From assembly GCF_932526225.1 (NCBI RefSeq), contig NC_064038.1:17471075-17535074 (forward strand): a stretch of 64,000 bases of DNA. The letters are read 5' to 3'. Made by a program: the position numbers and the translations under genes. Every line of letters begins with the position of its first letter. The first letter of the stretch is position 1. The notes below the pieces were generated by a model that did no database searches, had not been told where the DNA came from, and saw nothing but the letters and a program-made list of their open reading frames with translations. The DNA is from Nematostella vectensis (Eukaryota; Cnidaria; Anthozoa; Actiniaria; Edwardsiidae). Below are positions 39,492 through 48,640 of the stretch, one piece after another.

Positions 39492-40176
39492 GGGCCGGTT
39501 CCTGAAAGGCCGATTAACTTAACCCTAGATCAGCGCCTAATCCTGCGTTAAAATTCGCTAATCGTAGGTTAGCTAACCTACGGATAACTCACCGTTCCCG
39601 AAAGCCATGTAATCCCCCGATTTACTAACCCTAAGCGAGTGAAAAACTGGTTTGACGAGCAAACTTCACACAGGATACCCACAGTAGATCAACAGAGAGC
39701 AACTCAAATATTTACCTTTGGTGATTTCATTTTGAAGAGAAGCCCCAAAACACCTCTACATCGCCTGTAATTACCTCCAATTCATTGCCAAAAATGTCAT
39801 TTGCAGGATCTGAGTTTGGTGCGTGACACTAGCGAGACAGATTTATTTCAATTATAAAATTCATGTAACTTTCTGTCTGTCCCAGCACAATTTTCCGTGT
39901 CAGCATCGCAACAAAGCAAAATGTTAGGACATTGATCCCTACATTGTTTTTGTGTAACGACGTCTTCTTTGTCGGCAACTTCATTTTTATAAAACTTAAG
40001 TTCTACTACAAAGTTTGGGAAGCCTGTGTTACGCCAACTAAACCGTAGGTTAGCGAGTTAACCCACCTCGCCAGCAGGGTTAGATTTTACCAACAAAATA
40101 ACCCGGAGTTAATGCTAACCAGAGTTTCGGGAACAGAACTAATCCGGGGGTAAAAATTTAATCGTGGGTTAGGCCC
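39492..40176. mobile_element. Harbinger-like MITE, copy 8
   Basis: Same insertion, mixed variants: AAACTTCACAC together with GGATCTGAG. Confidence 0.68.
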
Positions 40177-40183
40177 CAGGTAT

Positions 40184-41241
40184 TGTTAGAAGCTGCGGCT
40201 TTGACCTACTATCCGACTTCTGACGACATGTTATGTTTTGATATCGGATGGCCCCACAACAAGTGGGGCCGGTTGCATAAAGCCTGGATAAGTCTTATCC
40301 ACCGGTTAAATCCGAGTGGTGTGATTCGGTTGCATAAAGCCCGAATAAAGGTTATCCAGTGGTTAAAGTTATCCGGATGATAGAGGTCGGATAAAATCTT
40401 ATCCACCGAATAAATGTGGAAAAAAACAAAATGGCGTCTTGCTTTCCATATATATATACGCTTATCCATGCAAACGACGATTTTTACTGGTGGTAAATTT
40501 ACAATGAACTACGAACTTACATGCAGCTTTGGCAGGACTGGAATCAAACTATATTGTCCGTTCTGTCGAGAAATGTGACTCCCAAAGACAGGAAGAAGCT
40601 AAACACTATCCCCTGCGATCATTACATTACAATCTGATTGTGCTGCTTGGCCTTAAACGGGGAGAGTATCCTGTCCCGACCAGAAACGTCACCAAGCGGT
40701 CTGGTACCGCTTGATATTTTGGACTTCTCTGTTTGCTATAAAGTAGCACACGCCACGAAAAGGCAAGTAGGAGTCGGGAAATCAGTCTTAGATACTTTGG
40801 ACTTCTCTGTTTGCTGTAATGTAGCACACGCCACAAAGAGGCAAGTGAGAGTCGAGAAATCAGTCTCAGGGGGTGGCACTCAATCCTATGCGCGCGCGGT
40901 CAGTCTCAACTCTAAAGATGTCTCATTGAGATTCAAAAAGATTTTTAAATGTTTTGAATTTTATGTTTTAAGTTTATTTCCGTCCTTGTTCTTCATCTTC
41001 AATTAGCATATCGCAGATGGTTTCTTAGCACATTTTGTAGTATTTCTTGTGGATTGATATCTGCTAGTTGCTTATCTAATTATCTAGAGATAATTACATT
41101 GTCAGGCGTCCCTGTGTTTTCGGGTTGCGTCTTACAAGAACCAATAGCCACCTGAAAATGTCTGATTACACAAGGGAAGTAGTTTACCTGTATACCAGTG
41201 AACTCAATTATATTTGTGGCATCGCGTTTGAAGATGTCAAG
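40184..41241 (-). repeat. LTR 9, chimeric and truncated
   Basis: Bases 40184 to about 40838 are near-identical to the other LTRs. From about 40839 to 41241 the sequence is still alignable but much more diverged: it has an extra GAGGCAAG, a changed GGTGGCACTCAATCC word, and TTGAATTTTATGTTTTAAG. The last part of the LTR, with its terminal ATAACA, is missing. The sharp change in divergence inside one LTR suggests a recombination or conversion junction with an older resident LTR. Confidence 0.75.
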
Positions 41242-41458
41242 CCTGTACATTGGCCTTAAAAGGGTGCTCTATTTGTTCAAGGCTTATATTTGCCGAACGT
41301 TTATTTCTACTCCAAAAAATACTCTCATCAATAATTATAATAGAAAAAATAATCAATTAGGTAATAATGTTAAAAATCATTTCTTCATCTGATCTTGTCG
41401 TGTCTTGTGAATCAGATAAGAGACAATGAGTAGGTGATCCCTTGTAAATTACAGTAAA

Positions 41459-41672
41459 TGTTATTTTTATTTTCACTTTCAATGGGCATAGTAAACAGAG
41501 AGGGACTGAGTGCCTACACTGATCTTCATTTTGGAGGACCCCCACCCCTAAAAAAAGAAATTGAAACTCAAGAAAAAATGGAAAGGCCGTTTGTATTGAT
41601 CACGTAGTATGGGGAAACCACTCAATCCCTCTCTGTTGGCTATGCCCATTTAAAGTGAAAATGAAAATAACT
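41459..41672. mobile_element. Small palindromic MITE-like element
   Basis: Two arms of about 54 bp in inverted orientation, 41459-41512 and 41619-41672, separated by about 106 bp. They share the word GGGCATAG with its inverse CTATGCCC, and CAGAGAGGGA with TCCCTCTCTG. There is no coding content. A clear target duplication is not visible. Confidence 0.55.
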
Positions 41673-41776
41673 CTTTTAACATTATAATGCAAAATTCAGT
41701 CAAGCCAATGGTAATCTAAATCACTTATCTGCCTTTCACAATTAAAACATTTTCTTATTATCTTTTTTTGTTCTAG

Positions 41777-42342
41777 GTGCGCAATTTTGGAGATCTGCTA
41801 GAAAATGTCTTGTGATCAAACAAACAGAGTTCCTATTCTTGAACAAGAAAAAAGGCAAAGGAAAGAGCCCAAAGCAAAGTCAGCTTCTAGAGGAGATCCG
41901 AAAGATGGTTTCCGATGCCTGCGATCAGCCCCCTCGTGAACTGGCAGCAAATTCGTGAACTGGCAGCATGAACTGTCAGCAAATTCAGAGGCCGCAACAA
42001 GGGAAATGGCACAGCAAGAAGTAAAGGAGCTTTTCAAATGCTCCCTATGCTTTTCCACCAGCTCTCTGCCAGCTGCAAGTTGTCCCAGATGCTACAAGCT
42101 CATCGGATGTGTGCCTTGCACGGAACAGTGGGGAGAAGCTTCTAGGAATGAATCTAGATATCCGTTTTGTAGAACCAGAAGACAGTACTGCATAGCACCA
42201 GTGGTGCGTGGCCTCGCGGACATTTTGGGTCAGCCCATATTCCTCCCCCAATGGGAGATGAAGATGAGGAAGAAGAAAGTTATGATGATCTTAGGCCCAT
42301 TCTGTGACATTTCATTATTCTTCTCCAAATGTTCGTTTTGCC
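41777..42342 (+). pseudogene. RING-like zinc-finger gene remnant
   Basis: An open frame from 41955 encodes Cys pairs FKCSLC and CPRC, then GCVPC, and a late YPFC. Their spacing resembles a RING finger, which would bind zinc and usually acts in E3 ubiquitin ligases. A 3-prime splice-site-like TTTTTGTTCTAG lies at 41766-41777. Upstream coding-looking sequence from the ATG near 41804 is in a different frame and broken by a short duplication of GTGAACTGGCAGCA near 41936-41968. The late P-x-C uses F rather than the usual residue and a final Cys pair is not obvious. This may be a dead copy of a host gene or a transposon passenger. No upstream exon was found. Confidence 0.4.
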
Positions 42343-42347
42343 CTTGA

Positions 42348-42960
42348 TGATGATTATATAATACAATAATACATATTCTTGGACGATTGTGTCCACCTGT
42401 GAAGCAGTCATTCGTTTGATACCTCGATTCTTGCAGAAAAGCCTGATATTCCTCTCCGAAAAGCCTCGACTAACTTTTGGAAATGTTTCTGTCAGTAATT
42501 GCTTATTTTTTCGTAACACTTTTTTTGTTTAACCAGGTTTTCTATCGCTTCTTGATTCTCGTTCAAATATTCCGCCATATTGATTTTTTTCAAGAAAAAA
42601 GGCGGGAATCAGTACACCGCAAAGAGTGATGGTTATACTAAGTAGCCCGCCTGTGATTGGAGAAAATGAATATAAGCTTAAAATAAATAAACCTTGTTCG
42701 TTGAATAATTTACTGTTAATGAAAATAAACAGAAATATCGTATAATAAAATGGTATTGGAATATTCCAAATGGCTGCATCCAAATGTGAAATGGAAGATG
42801 CAGGAAATATCAATTTTAAAATGAAAATTGACAGTATCGAAAAAAGCATAGGGATTTTTCTATTTCAAAGTCAAAATGACAAGTTTAAATTTAGAAATAA
42901 CCTTTTTTCATCAACAAAAAATGAATGATATGCCAAAAGTAGAATTGCCTGAAATTCTCA
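42348..42960. other. AT-rich stretch with no supported gene
   Basis: A 106-codon minus-strand frame at 42529-42849 is hydrophobic only because of T-rich sequence and has no motif. Nothing else is recognised. Confidence 0.4.
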
Positions 42961-42967
42961 CTGATTT

Positions 42968-43185
42968 TTGTACTTTGCTTTTGCGACTTTGTATTTTGAA
43001 TTTGCGAGTTTGTATTTTGCTTTTGCTAGTTTGTACTTTGCATTTGCGAGTTTGTATTTTGCTTTTGCGAGTATGTATTTTGCTTTTGCTAGTTTGTACT
43101 TTGTATTTACTAGTTTGTATTTCGCTTTTGCTAGTTTGTACTTTGCATTTGCGAGTTTATATTTTGCTTTTGCTAGTTTGTAGCG
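42968..43185. repeat. 21-bp minisatellite block, forward
   Basis: About ten copies of a unit close to TTTGTATTTTGCTTTTGCGAG. All three frames stay open by periodicity, which explains the repetitive 'proteins' here; they are not genes. The reverse complement of the same unit forms a second block at 46445-46706. Confidence 0.85.
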
Positions 43186-43189
43186 GAGC

Positions 43190-44100
43190 TTTAGGTATAG
43201 AAATATGGTATAGCTATGCGACTTGGTTTTGTGGTCATCGCGCGGTTACCCTGTGGTGTCACAATCCATCCATCAATCCAGTCAATCGTGCAACTCCCAG
43301 GCTCCACTCTATCTTACGCTGTTATGTGTTTTTTTTTACCGCCTCGCTTTGTGCTGCAAAGTTCGTATGTTCACAGAAAAAGGCAGCTTGAAAATTGTAT
43401 TTAATGAGCAAATATGCGGATTCAAATGGTCTGAAGTTTTTGAGGAAACGTTTTGTCTGAAGTAAAAGCCGATGTAAAATCTACCCGCGAGTGTTCGTGA
43501 ATCCTGCCCGTCGTAGCAGCAGCTGCTAGAAAGAGGACTAAGAGAGGAGAGGCTCTACACTGCCATTCTATATTATCTATATTCATTCACGTCTATATCT
43601 ATGTAAGGAGATCCCGAAAGGAGGCCTTGAATTGATGTCTGTTTTCAGCTATAAAAAGCATTTACTTGTGTTGACGAATTCCTTGCTAGCAGAAATATCA
43701 CGGTTTACAACAAAAAGCGAACACAACCACTAGGCAACAAACATAAAGCAACAAAAAGAAATCACTGCCAAGGTGAGTTTTGGACGATGATTTGTATTGA
43801 GAATATGACAGTTATTTTTTGTTGTTGTTGTTGTGCTGCCCGTTTGTTCGCTTTTTTCCAAAAATCAATCGCTCAAACTAAAACACCGTACCAGCTTAAG
43901 TTTGACGTCAAGATGCCATATCACTATCGTCTATCCTTGCTTTGATTGGCTAAAATACTATCTACTTGAATTCCGATTGGCTTATAATTTATTCAACTGA
44001 CAATCGCCGTGAAAATGTTACATTGGTAAATACTTACAAGTTCTATAAATTCAGGCGTATATTCCTCACGGTAAGTAAAAATTTAACGACAGAAATACGT
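43190..44100. other. Unassigned stretch
   Basis: No coding signal or repeat recognised. It lies inside the region bounded by the two inverted minisatellite blocks. Confidence 0.35.
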
Positions 44101-44173
44101 AGTAGTCTAGTTACTGTATCAATGACACTTAGCTTGTTCGATTTATACATACATATGTTTTTAGAGTACAGAT

Positions 44174-44400
44174 GTTTACAAGTTTTCATTTTCCCCCAAC
44201 ACTATTCCAGATTGGAACAGCCTTCCAGCACACACCGCTAGTGCCAGTTCATTACTTTTAAGACCTTAGTTTCGAAATAGAGCTGTATAAATTATTATAA
44301 TGTACTGTTTTAGTCTTATTTATTTATGTATATTTTGGTATTTATGTATATATTATTTTGGTATAATGCAACTCAGCTTAACCGAGCATTAAAACTGAAA
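44174..44400 (+). mobile_element. LINE 3-prime tail fragment
   Basis: Frame ending at the TAG 44267-44269 reads SPNTIPDWNSLPAH, the form of the C-terminal end of reverse transcriptases in CR1/L2-like non-LTR retrotransposons. An AT-rich tail follows, ending in short A-rich repeats (AAAACTGAAACTGAGA near 44388-44404), like a LINE 3-prime UTR. The 5-prime part is absent, as is usual for LINE insertions. Confidence 0.5.
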
Positions 44401-44404
44401 CTGA

Positions 44405-45190
44405 GAATTTGTGGTGTAACGAACAATTTTTCTATCAACCTTAAATAATAAGGAAAGGGGAAATGTTAGGAGAATGCTCAATCAAGTTGTTGCATTACTG
44501 TTAAAGTTTTCATCAAAGATATACAGTAGTCCGGTTTCTTTTTTCTCTCTGTTTTGACTATTTTCATACGCAATTGCTAATGATTTGCTGTTTTCCCTCT
44601 GCACCCTGAATAAATTAAAATAGGTTAAGTTTGAAATTAGACATTTTCATTTAGCTCTAATCAGTAATATCAAGATTTTTTTTAAATTTGCTTCCCAAGT
44701 CAATTTGTTCTCCCCCATTTGATTGAATTTTATTTTTTAGTAGCATTGGCATGTGTTGATCCAGCTGCAGGGTTTCTATAAAAAAAAAACAGCAGACCAC
44801 CATGCTAAAGGGTGGGTTCACCAATATGTAATGCATGATCGAGGTATATTTGTGGATCAGTAGTAAGTGGCACCTGAAGTGTATCTAACTATATCATTAT
44901 ATCTTTGAAATGCTGTTTCATCCATTATTTGTTTCTTTGCAAGGGCAAAGCTGGTCAGTATGTAGCTTTGATACAAGGTACATTAATGGAACTTCTATAA
45001 AGGGATTTATTTGAAAAATAAAATATTTTATGCGTTCCGTATTTTTTGCATTATGCTTGTAAAACAATAACTCCAATTACAAAATGGGTCAGCTCAGTCT
45101 ACCCCCGGTGGGGAGTCTTGACGCATGGCGAATCCTCGCCGTTATGACGTATCATGCTCATGCATTTATTGTTGAAAAAACAAATTGTTA
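44405..45190. other. Unassigned AT-rich stretch
   Basis: No gene seen. It includes a run of A at 44781-44790 and a short GGCGA...TCGCC hairpin near 45127-45140. Confidence 0.35.
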
Positions 45191-45323
45191 GTGACAGCAT
45201 GACTTGTTAGCTGTCACAATGTGATTAGTATGTCCTGTTGGACAGTTGGTTGGTGACAGCATGGTTTTTATCTGTCACATGTTACAAACAAACGTTTATG
45301 GACAGCATGGTATAATGTCTGTC
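45191..45323. other. Three tandem stem-loops with a shared GACAGCATG word
   Basis: GTGACAG/CTGTCAC arms at 45191-45217 and 45253-45278 and GACAG/CTGTC arms at 45301-45323, with loops of 12-13 bases beginning CATG. A small GTCC...GGAC hairpin sits between the first two. Spacing between stem-loops is about 48-62 bp. Confidence 0.6.
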
Positions 45324-45562
45324 AATATTGATTGAAGTATGTCATCTGTACGTGGACAAATTATGATGCAGCAATTAAATGGGACTTGTCATGTTGCGGC
45401 GTCAAGTGTTGACTGCCAGGCTTTTCCCGCTGCTAGCCACTATAAAGGCGTTGTTGTTTCTGTATCGTTGTAATTATGTATTGTCAATTACTGTTATATT
45501 AATGTTACATGAACTTGATACTGGGTTAAAAAAATAATTCAAATGTGTTCACATCCTTTTAG

Positions 45563-46040
45563 ATGTTGCGAAAAAGCACAAGAAGGAGAAAGGCAACAGC
45601 TATAGTGGCAAAGACACAAAAAAGGGCAATGCTAACAAGGAGCCAGCTCCATTATCTCTTGCAGATGCAGATAACACTACTTATCATCCAGCACCACCAG
45701 TAATGTCCATTATGATAGATATTGACCAAATAGCCAGGAAGCAGTGGTGAAGGGACTGAGCCAGCAAAAAGACGCACCCACACCAAGCCCAGATCCAGTG
45801 GTGGTGGCAGAAGAGGTGGTGGAAAATTTATAAAGCAGTGTTATTCAGGCAATCTCAGGTGAGGCGGTTCCCATGGGGTCAGCCCAGCCAAACCAGGGGC
45901 AATATTCCACTCAATGTCAGTTCCCATTGATGCTCGGGTACCAGAAAAGATACAAGCAAAAATTTGGAGCAACGAATTCTTTGATTTAGGGTTTTACTCA
46001 CAACAGTCACAGCATCTTGTTGTAAATGACCCTAAGTCAT
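45563..46040 (+). pseudogene. Fragment of a tyrosine-recombinase-type element protein
   Basis: A 3-prime splice-site-like TCCTTTTAG at 45554-45562 precedes a Lys-rich coding-looking segment to about 45710. Further on, in a shifted frame around 45918-46030, VPIDARVPEKIQAKIW and SNEFFDLGF are readable. I associate this type of segment with DIRS/Crypton-like elements of invertebrates; that link is from general familiarity, not a search. It is broken by stops and runs into a tandem repeat. Confidence 0.35.
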
Positions 46041-46372
46041 CTGATGTAGCCACCCTAAGTCATCTGATGTAGCCACCCTAAGTCATCTGATGTAGCCACC
46101 CTAAGTCATCTGATGTAGCCTCCCTAAGTCATCTGATGTAGCCTCCCTAAGTCATCTGATGTAGCCACCCTAAGTCATGTGATGTAGCCACCCTAAGTCA
46201 TCTGATGTAGCCACCCTAAGTCATCTGATGTAGCCACCCTAAGTCATCTGATGTAGCCACCCTAAGTCATCTGATGTAGCCTCCCTAAGTCATGTGATGT
46301 AGCCACCCTAAGTCATCTGATGTAGCCACCCTAAGTCACCTGATGTAGCCTCCCTAAGTCATCTGATGTAGC
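46030..46372. repeat. 23-bp tandem repeat
   Basis: About 15 copies of TAAGTCATCTGATGTAGCCACCC with A/T changes at one position (CCACCC or CCTCCC) and an occasional CATGTGATG. The first unit grows out of the end of the broken coding segment before it. Confidence 0.9.
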
Positions 46373-46444
46373 CTATCCCACTATATGCCTGGAGCCAACA
46401 ACTAAAACACGCCCACCCCTCTCCAAACAATTCCCAAGCCTTTT

Positions 46445-46706
46445 CAAAGTACAAATTCGCAAAAGCAAAATACAAACTTGCAAAAGCAAAGTTCAAACCC
46501 CCAAATACAAAATACAAACTCGCAAAAGCAAAGTACAAACTAGCAAAAGCAAAGTACATACCCAAAAGCAAAATACAAACTAGCAAAAGCAAAGTACAAA
46601 CTTGCAAAAGCAAAGTACAAACTCAAGCAAAGTACAAACTCAAAAGCAAAATACAAACTAGCAAAAGCAAAATACAAAGTCGCAAAAGCAAAATACAAAC
46701 TCGCAA
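46445..46706. repeat. 21-bp minisatellite block, inverted
   Basis: About twelve copies of the reverse complement of the 42968-43185 unit (GCAAAAGCAAAATACAAACTC), with a few units shortened. Together the blocks form an inverted pair about 3.3 kb apart. Confidence 0.85.
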
Positions 46707-46969
46707 ATCGTTTTGGGGTACGGCGTGGTGATAATCTTACCACATGTCCTGTGTTTGCCACAGAATTGTATGTAAACCATTCAAAATCTATAAGAATTGG
46801 TATTGTATCAGTGTTTACTGTTTCGTCATTTAACACCCGATAAGGAGTTCAGAGAAAGAATTTTTCGTCGTCTGCTGCAGAATCTGTTTTTTAAAAGTAT
46901 ACCTTAAAAGTTATACCTTAATGAATTTAAACTTCCCGGATCACATACTTTACATGGTTTTCTTGCAGG

Positions 46970-47283
46970 CAGTGCAATAACTCTGGCTTTGTCTGGCGCA
47001 GAAATTAATGACATTCTTACTCACGTCGGATGGAAATTTTTCTCTACTGCTTCTCACTACATGCAGCTATCCAAGGTCTTGTCTGCTTCGTCTGCACCAT
47101 CCCGTTTGAGGGAGGCGTCTTCCAGCCAAACCGACCCAGGACAATCTTACCGACTTCTGAACCCTCTGCAAAACTTCTCTTCCTCGTCCCCTTCTTCGCA
47201 GTTGCATATAGTTTTACGATGGTTAAAATCTCCCGGGTTTTGGTTTAGACTGTTAGTCGGTAGATTTGTAAAAAAACGTTGAT
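46970..47283 (+). pseudogene. Tyrosine recombinase C-terminal exon-like fragment
   Basis: After a 3-prime splice-site-like TTTTCTTGCAG ending at 46969, the frame reads ITLALSGAEINDILTHVGW and then ASHYMQLSKVL. A conserved HVGW followed about ten residues later by a Tyr is the form of the catalytic end of tyrosine recombinases, where the Tyr is the nucleophile. The catalytic core upstream (R, K, HxxR) is not found. The tail after about residue 50 is low-complexity. The source is likely a Crypton/DIRS-like element, perhaps the same one as the 45.6-kb fragment. Confidence 0.5.
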
Positions 47284-48640
47284 TAAATGAATGATTTGTT
47301 TGATTTTTTAGATTGGTATATTATATATACCTATAGAAGGGGAAATAATATGATATTATATATGCCAAGGTTTGTTTAGCATTCCCCACCTAGGTAGGGA
47401 ACCATTTACATGTATACCATACCTTAATATGGAATACTCGCGTGTATTGTTAGTACGTGAATGTATTACTATCCTAAGTACTAAGAATATTAACATAATA
47501 GTACTAAGAGTATTAACATAATAGATATCCCATCATACACCGGGGTACATATATTCGCCCGTACAAGTGCCTTTGTGTCAGTCTCTTCGATGCCTTTGAG
47601 TTAACTGTCAAGCGCCCACCCATCCCACCCCAGATTCACACACGCGAGTAATCCGCTGTCCACCATGGACAGTCCCATTTTCATGTATTCCATATCTTTA
47701 TATGGAATACTCGCGTGTATTGTTAGAAAGTGAATGTATTACTATCCCAAAAGAAAAGCATCTAAGATGTTGTAGTAGAGGTACGATCTTTATATCCTTC
47801 CAAACACGATAAGACACAAACTTTGGGAAAACAGATATATTCAGTACAGTTGTCTTGCGCACAACTCTCCGTATTTCTTCTAGTTTTACAATCAACATAT
47901 CAAATTACTCTATCGGGCGATAGTTACACAATCAATTATTAACTAAAAGTTCCACCTCTCATACCTTCAGCCTCTATATTTATTGAATTATTAATAGGCA
48001 GTCATCTTCTAAGATTCCAATCGAGTTCATAAGTTGCTTTCCAAAGAGTGTTTTTTGTACGTTCTTGTGTTAGTGGGCTAGTTCAAACTCATTGAGGTTG
48101 ATGAAAAATGGAAACCCAAATGTCACCCCTTATCACATTCCATAAAAATTTTGGCAAGAAAACCATTTACCAGCCAACCTTTGCTGGGGACTTGTACCTG
48201 ACCTGCAGTACTGGGTTGATGCATACTTGGGTACTGTGTGGCTTGCTGCCTCCCTAAGCATTTAAATTTGTTAGTCATTTTTTGACAAGGATGTAATATG
48301 TGTGTGTAATAGGGACAGGTAAGAGAGATACAAACATTACTGTTAGTAGTATCCATCCTCTGTGATTAGCTCCCCCCCCCTAATATACATGTACCTCAGC
48401 TCACAGTTTTAACACTAAAATGTATGACAATAGCACCCTGACAACACCAAGAAGTGTCGTCTCCTGGCAGGCACATAGCTACCTTTTGGATAAATCTCAA
48501 TGGATACATGGTCAAAGCCCTTTCAAAAGACACAGATTGGAAGAATAAAATTGCAATTTATTTTTAGGACAATGCTTTGGTGCCTCAAAGAAATTCTGGC
48601 TACGTGCCTGCCTTTGGCAAGCACTCGTAAACCAAAGGCC
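47284..48640. other. AT-rich stretch with one dispersed direct repeat
   Basis: No gene seen. A 47-bp segment beginning TATGGAATACTCGCGTGTAT occurs at 47428-47474 and again at 47701-47747 with few changes. A run of Cs lies at 48371-48380. Confidence 0.45.

Larger units (their letters stand above)
36418..40183 (-). mobile_element. Ty3/gypsy internal region, copy 8 (38-bp deletion, most diverged)
   Basis: Has the 38-bp deletion but KIEAI rather than KIGAI in RT. It has more substitutions than any other copy, mostly in the gag half towards the array edge. Edge repeats are expected to escape homogenisation. Confidence 0.9.
697..41241 (-). repeat. Tandem array of a dead Ty3/gypsy element, 8 internal regions
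   Basis: Equivalent landmarks recur every 5004 bp, or 4966 bp for two intervals: the gag start falls at 4499, 9503, 14507, 19511, 24477, 29443, 34447 and 39413. Neighbouring internal regions share one LTR, the arrangement left by unequal recombination between LTRs. Units differ by only scattered substitutions and one 38-bp deletion. All carry the same pol frameshifts, the same loss of the integrase core and the same MITE insertion, so amplification happened at the DNA level after inactivation. Both ends of the array lie inside the LTR. Collapse or expansion of the copy number by the assembly cannot be excluded from sequence alone. Confidence 0.93.

Noticed and set aside
42529-42849. 106-aa hydrophobic minus-strand frame as a membrane protein
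   Set aside because: Composition follows the local T/A richness; no motif or neighbour supports it.
42968-43183. Long repetitive open frames rich in F, Y, A, S and L
   Set aside because: They follow a 21-bp repeat, a multiple of three, so all frames stay open by periodicity. No gene signal otherwise.
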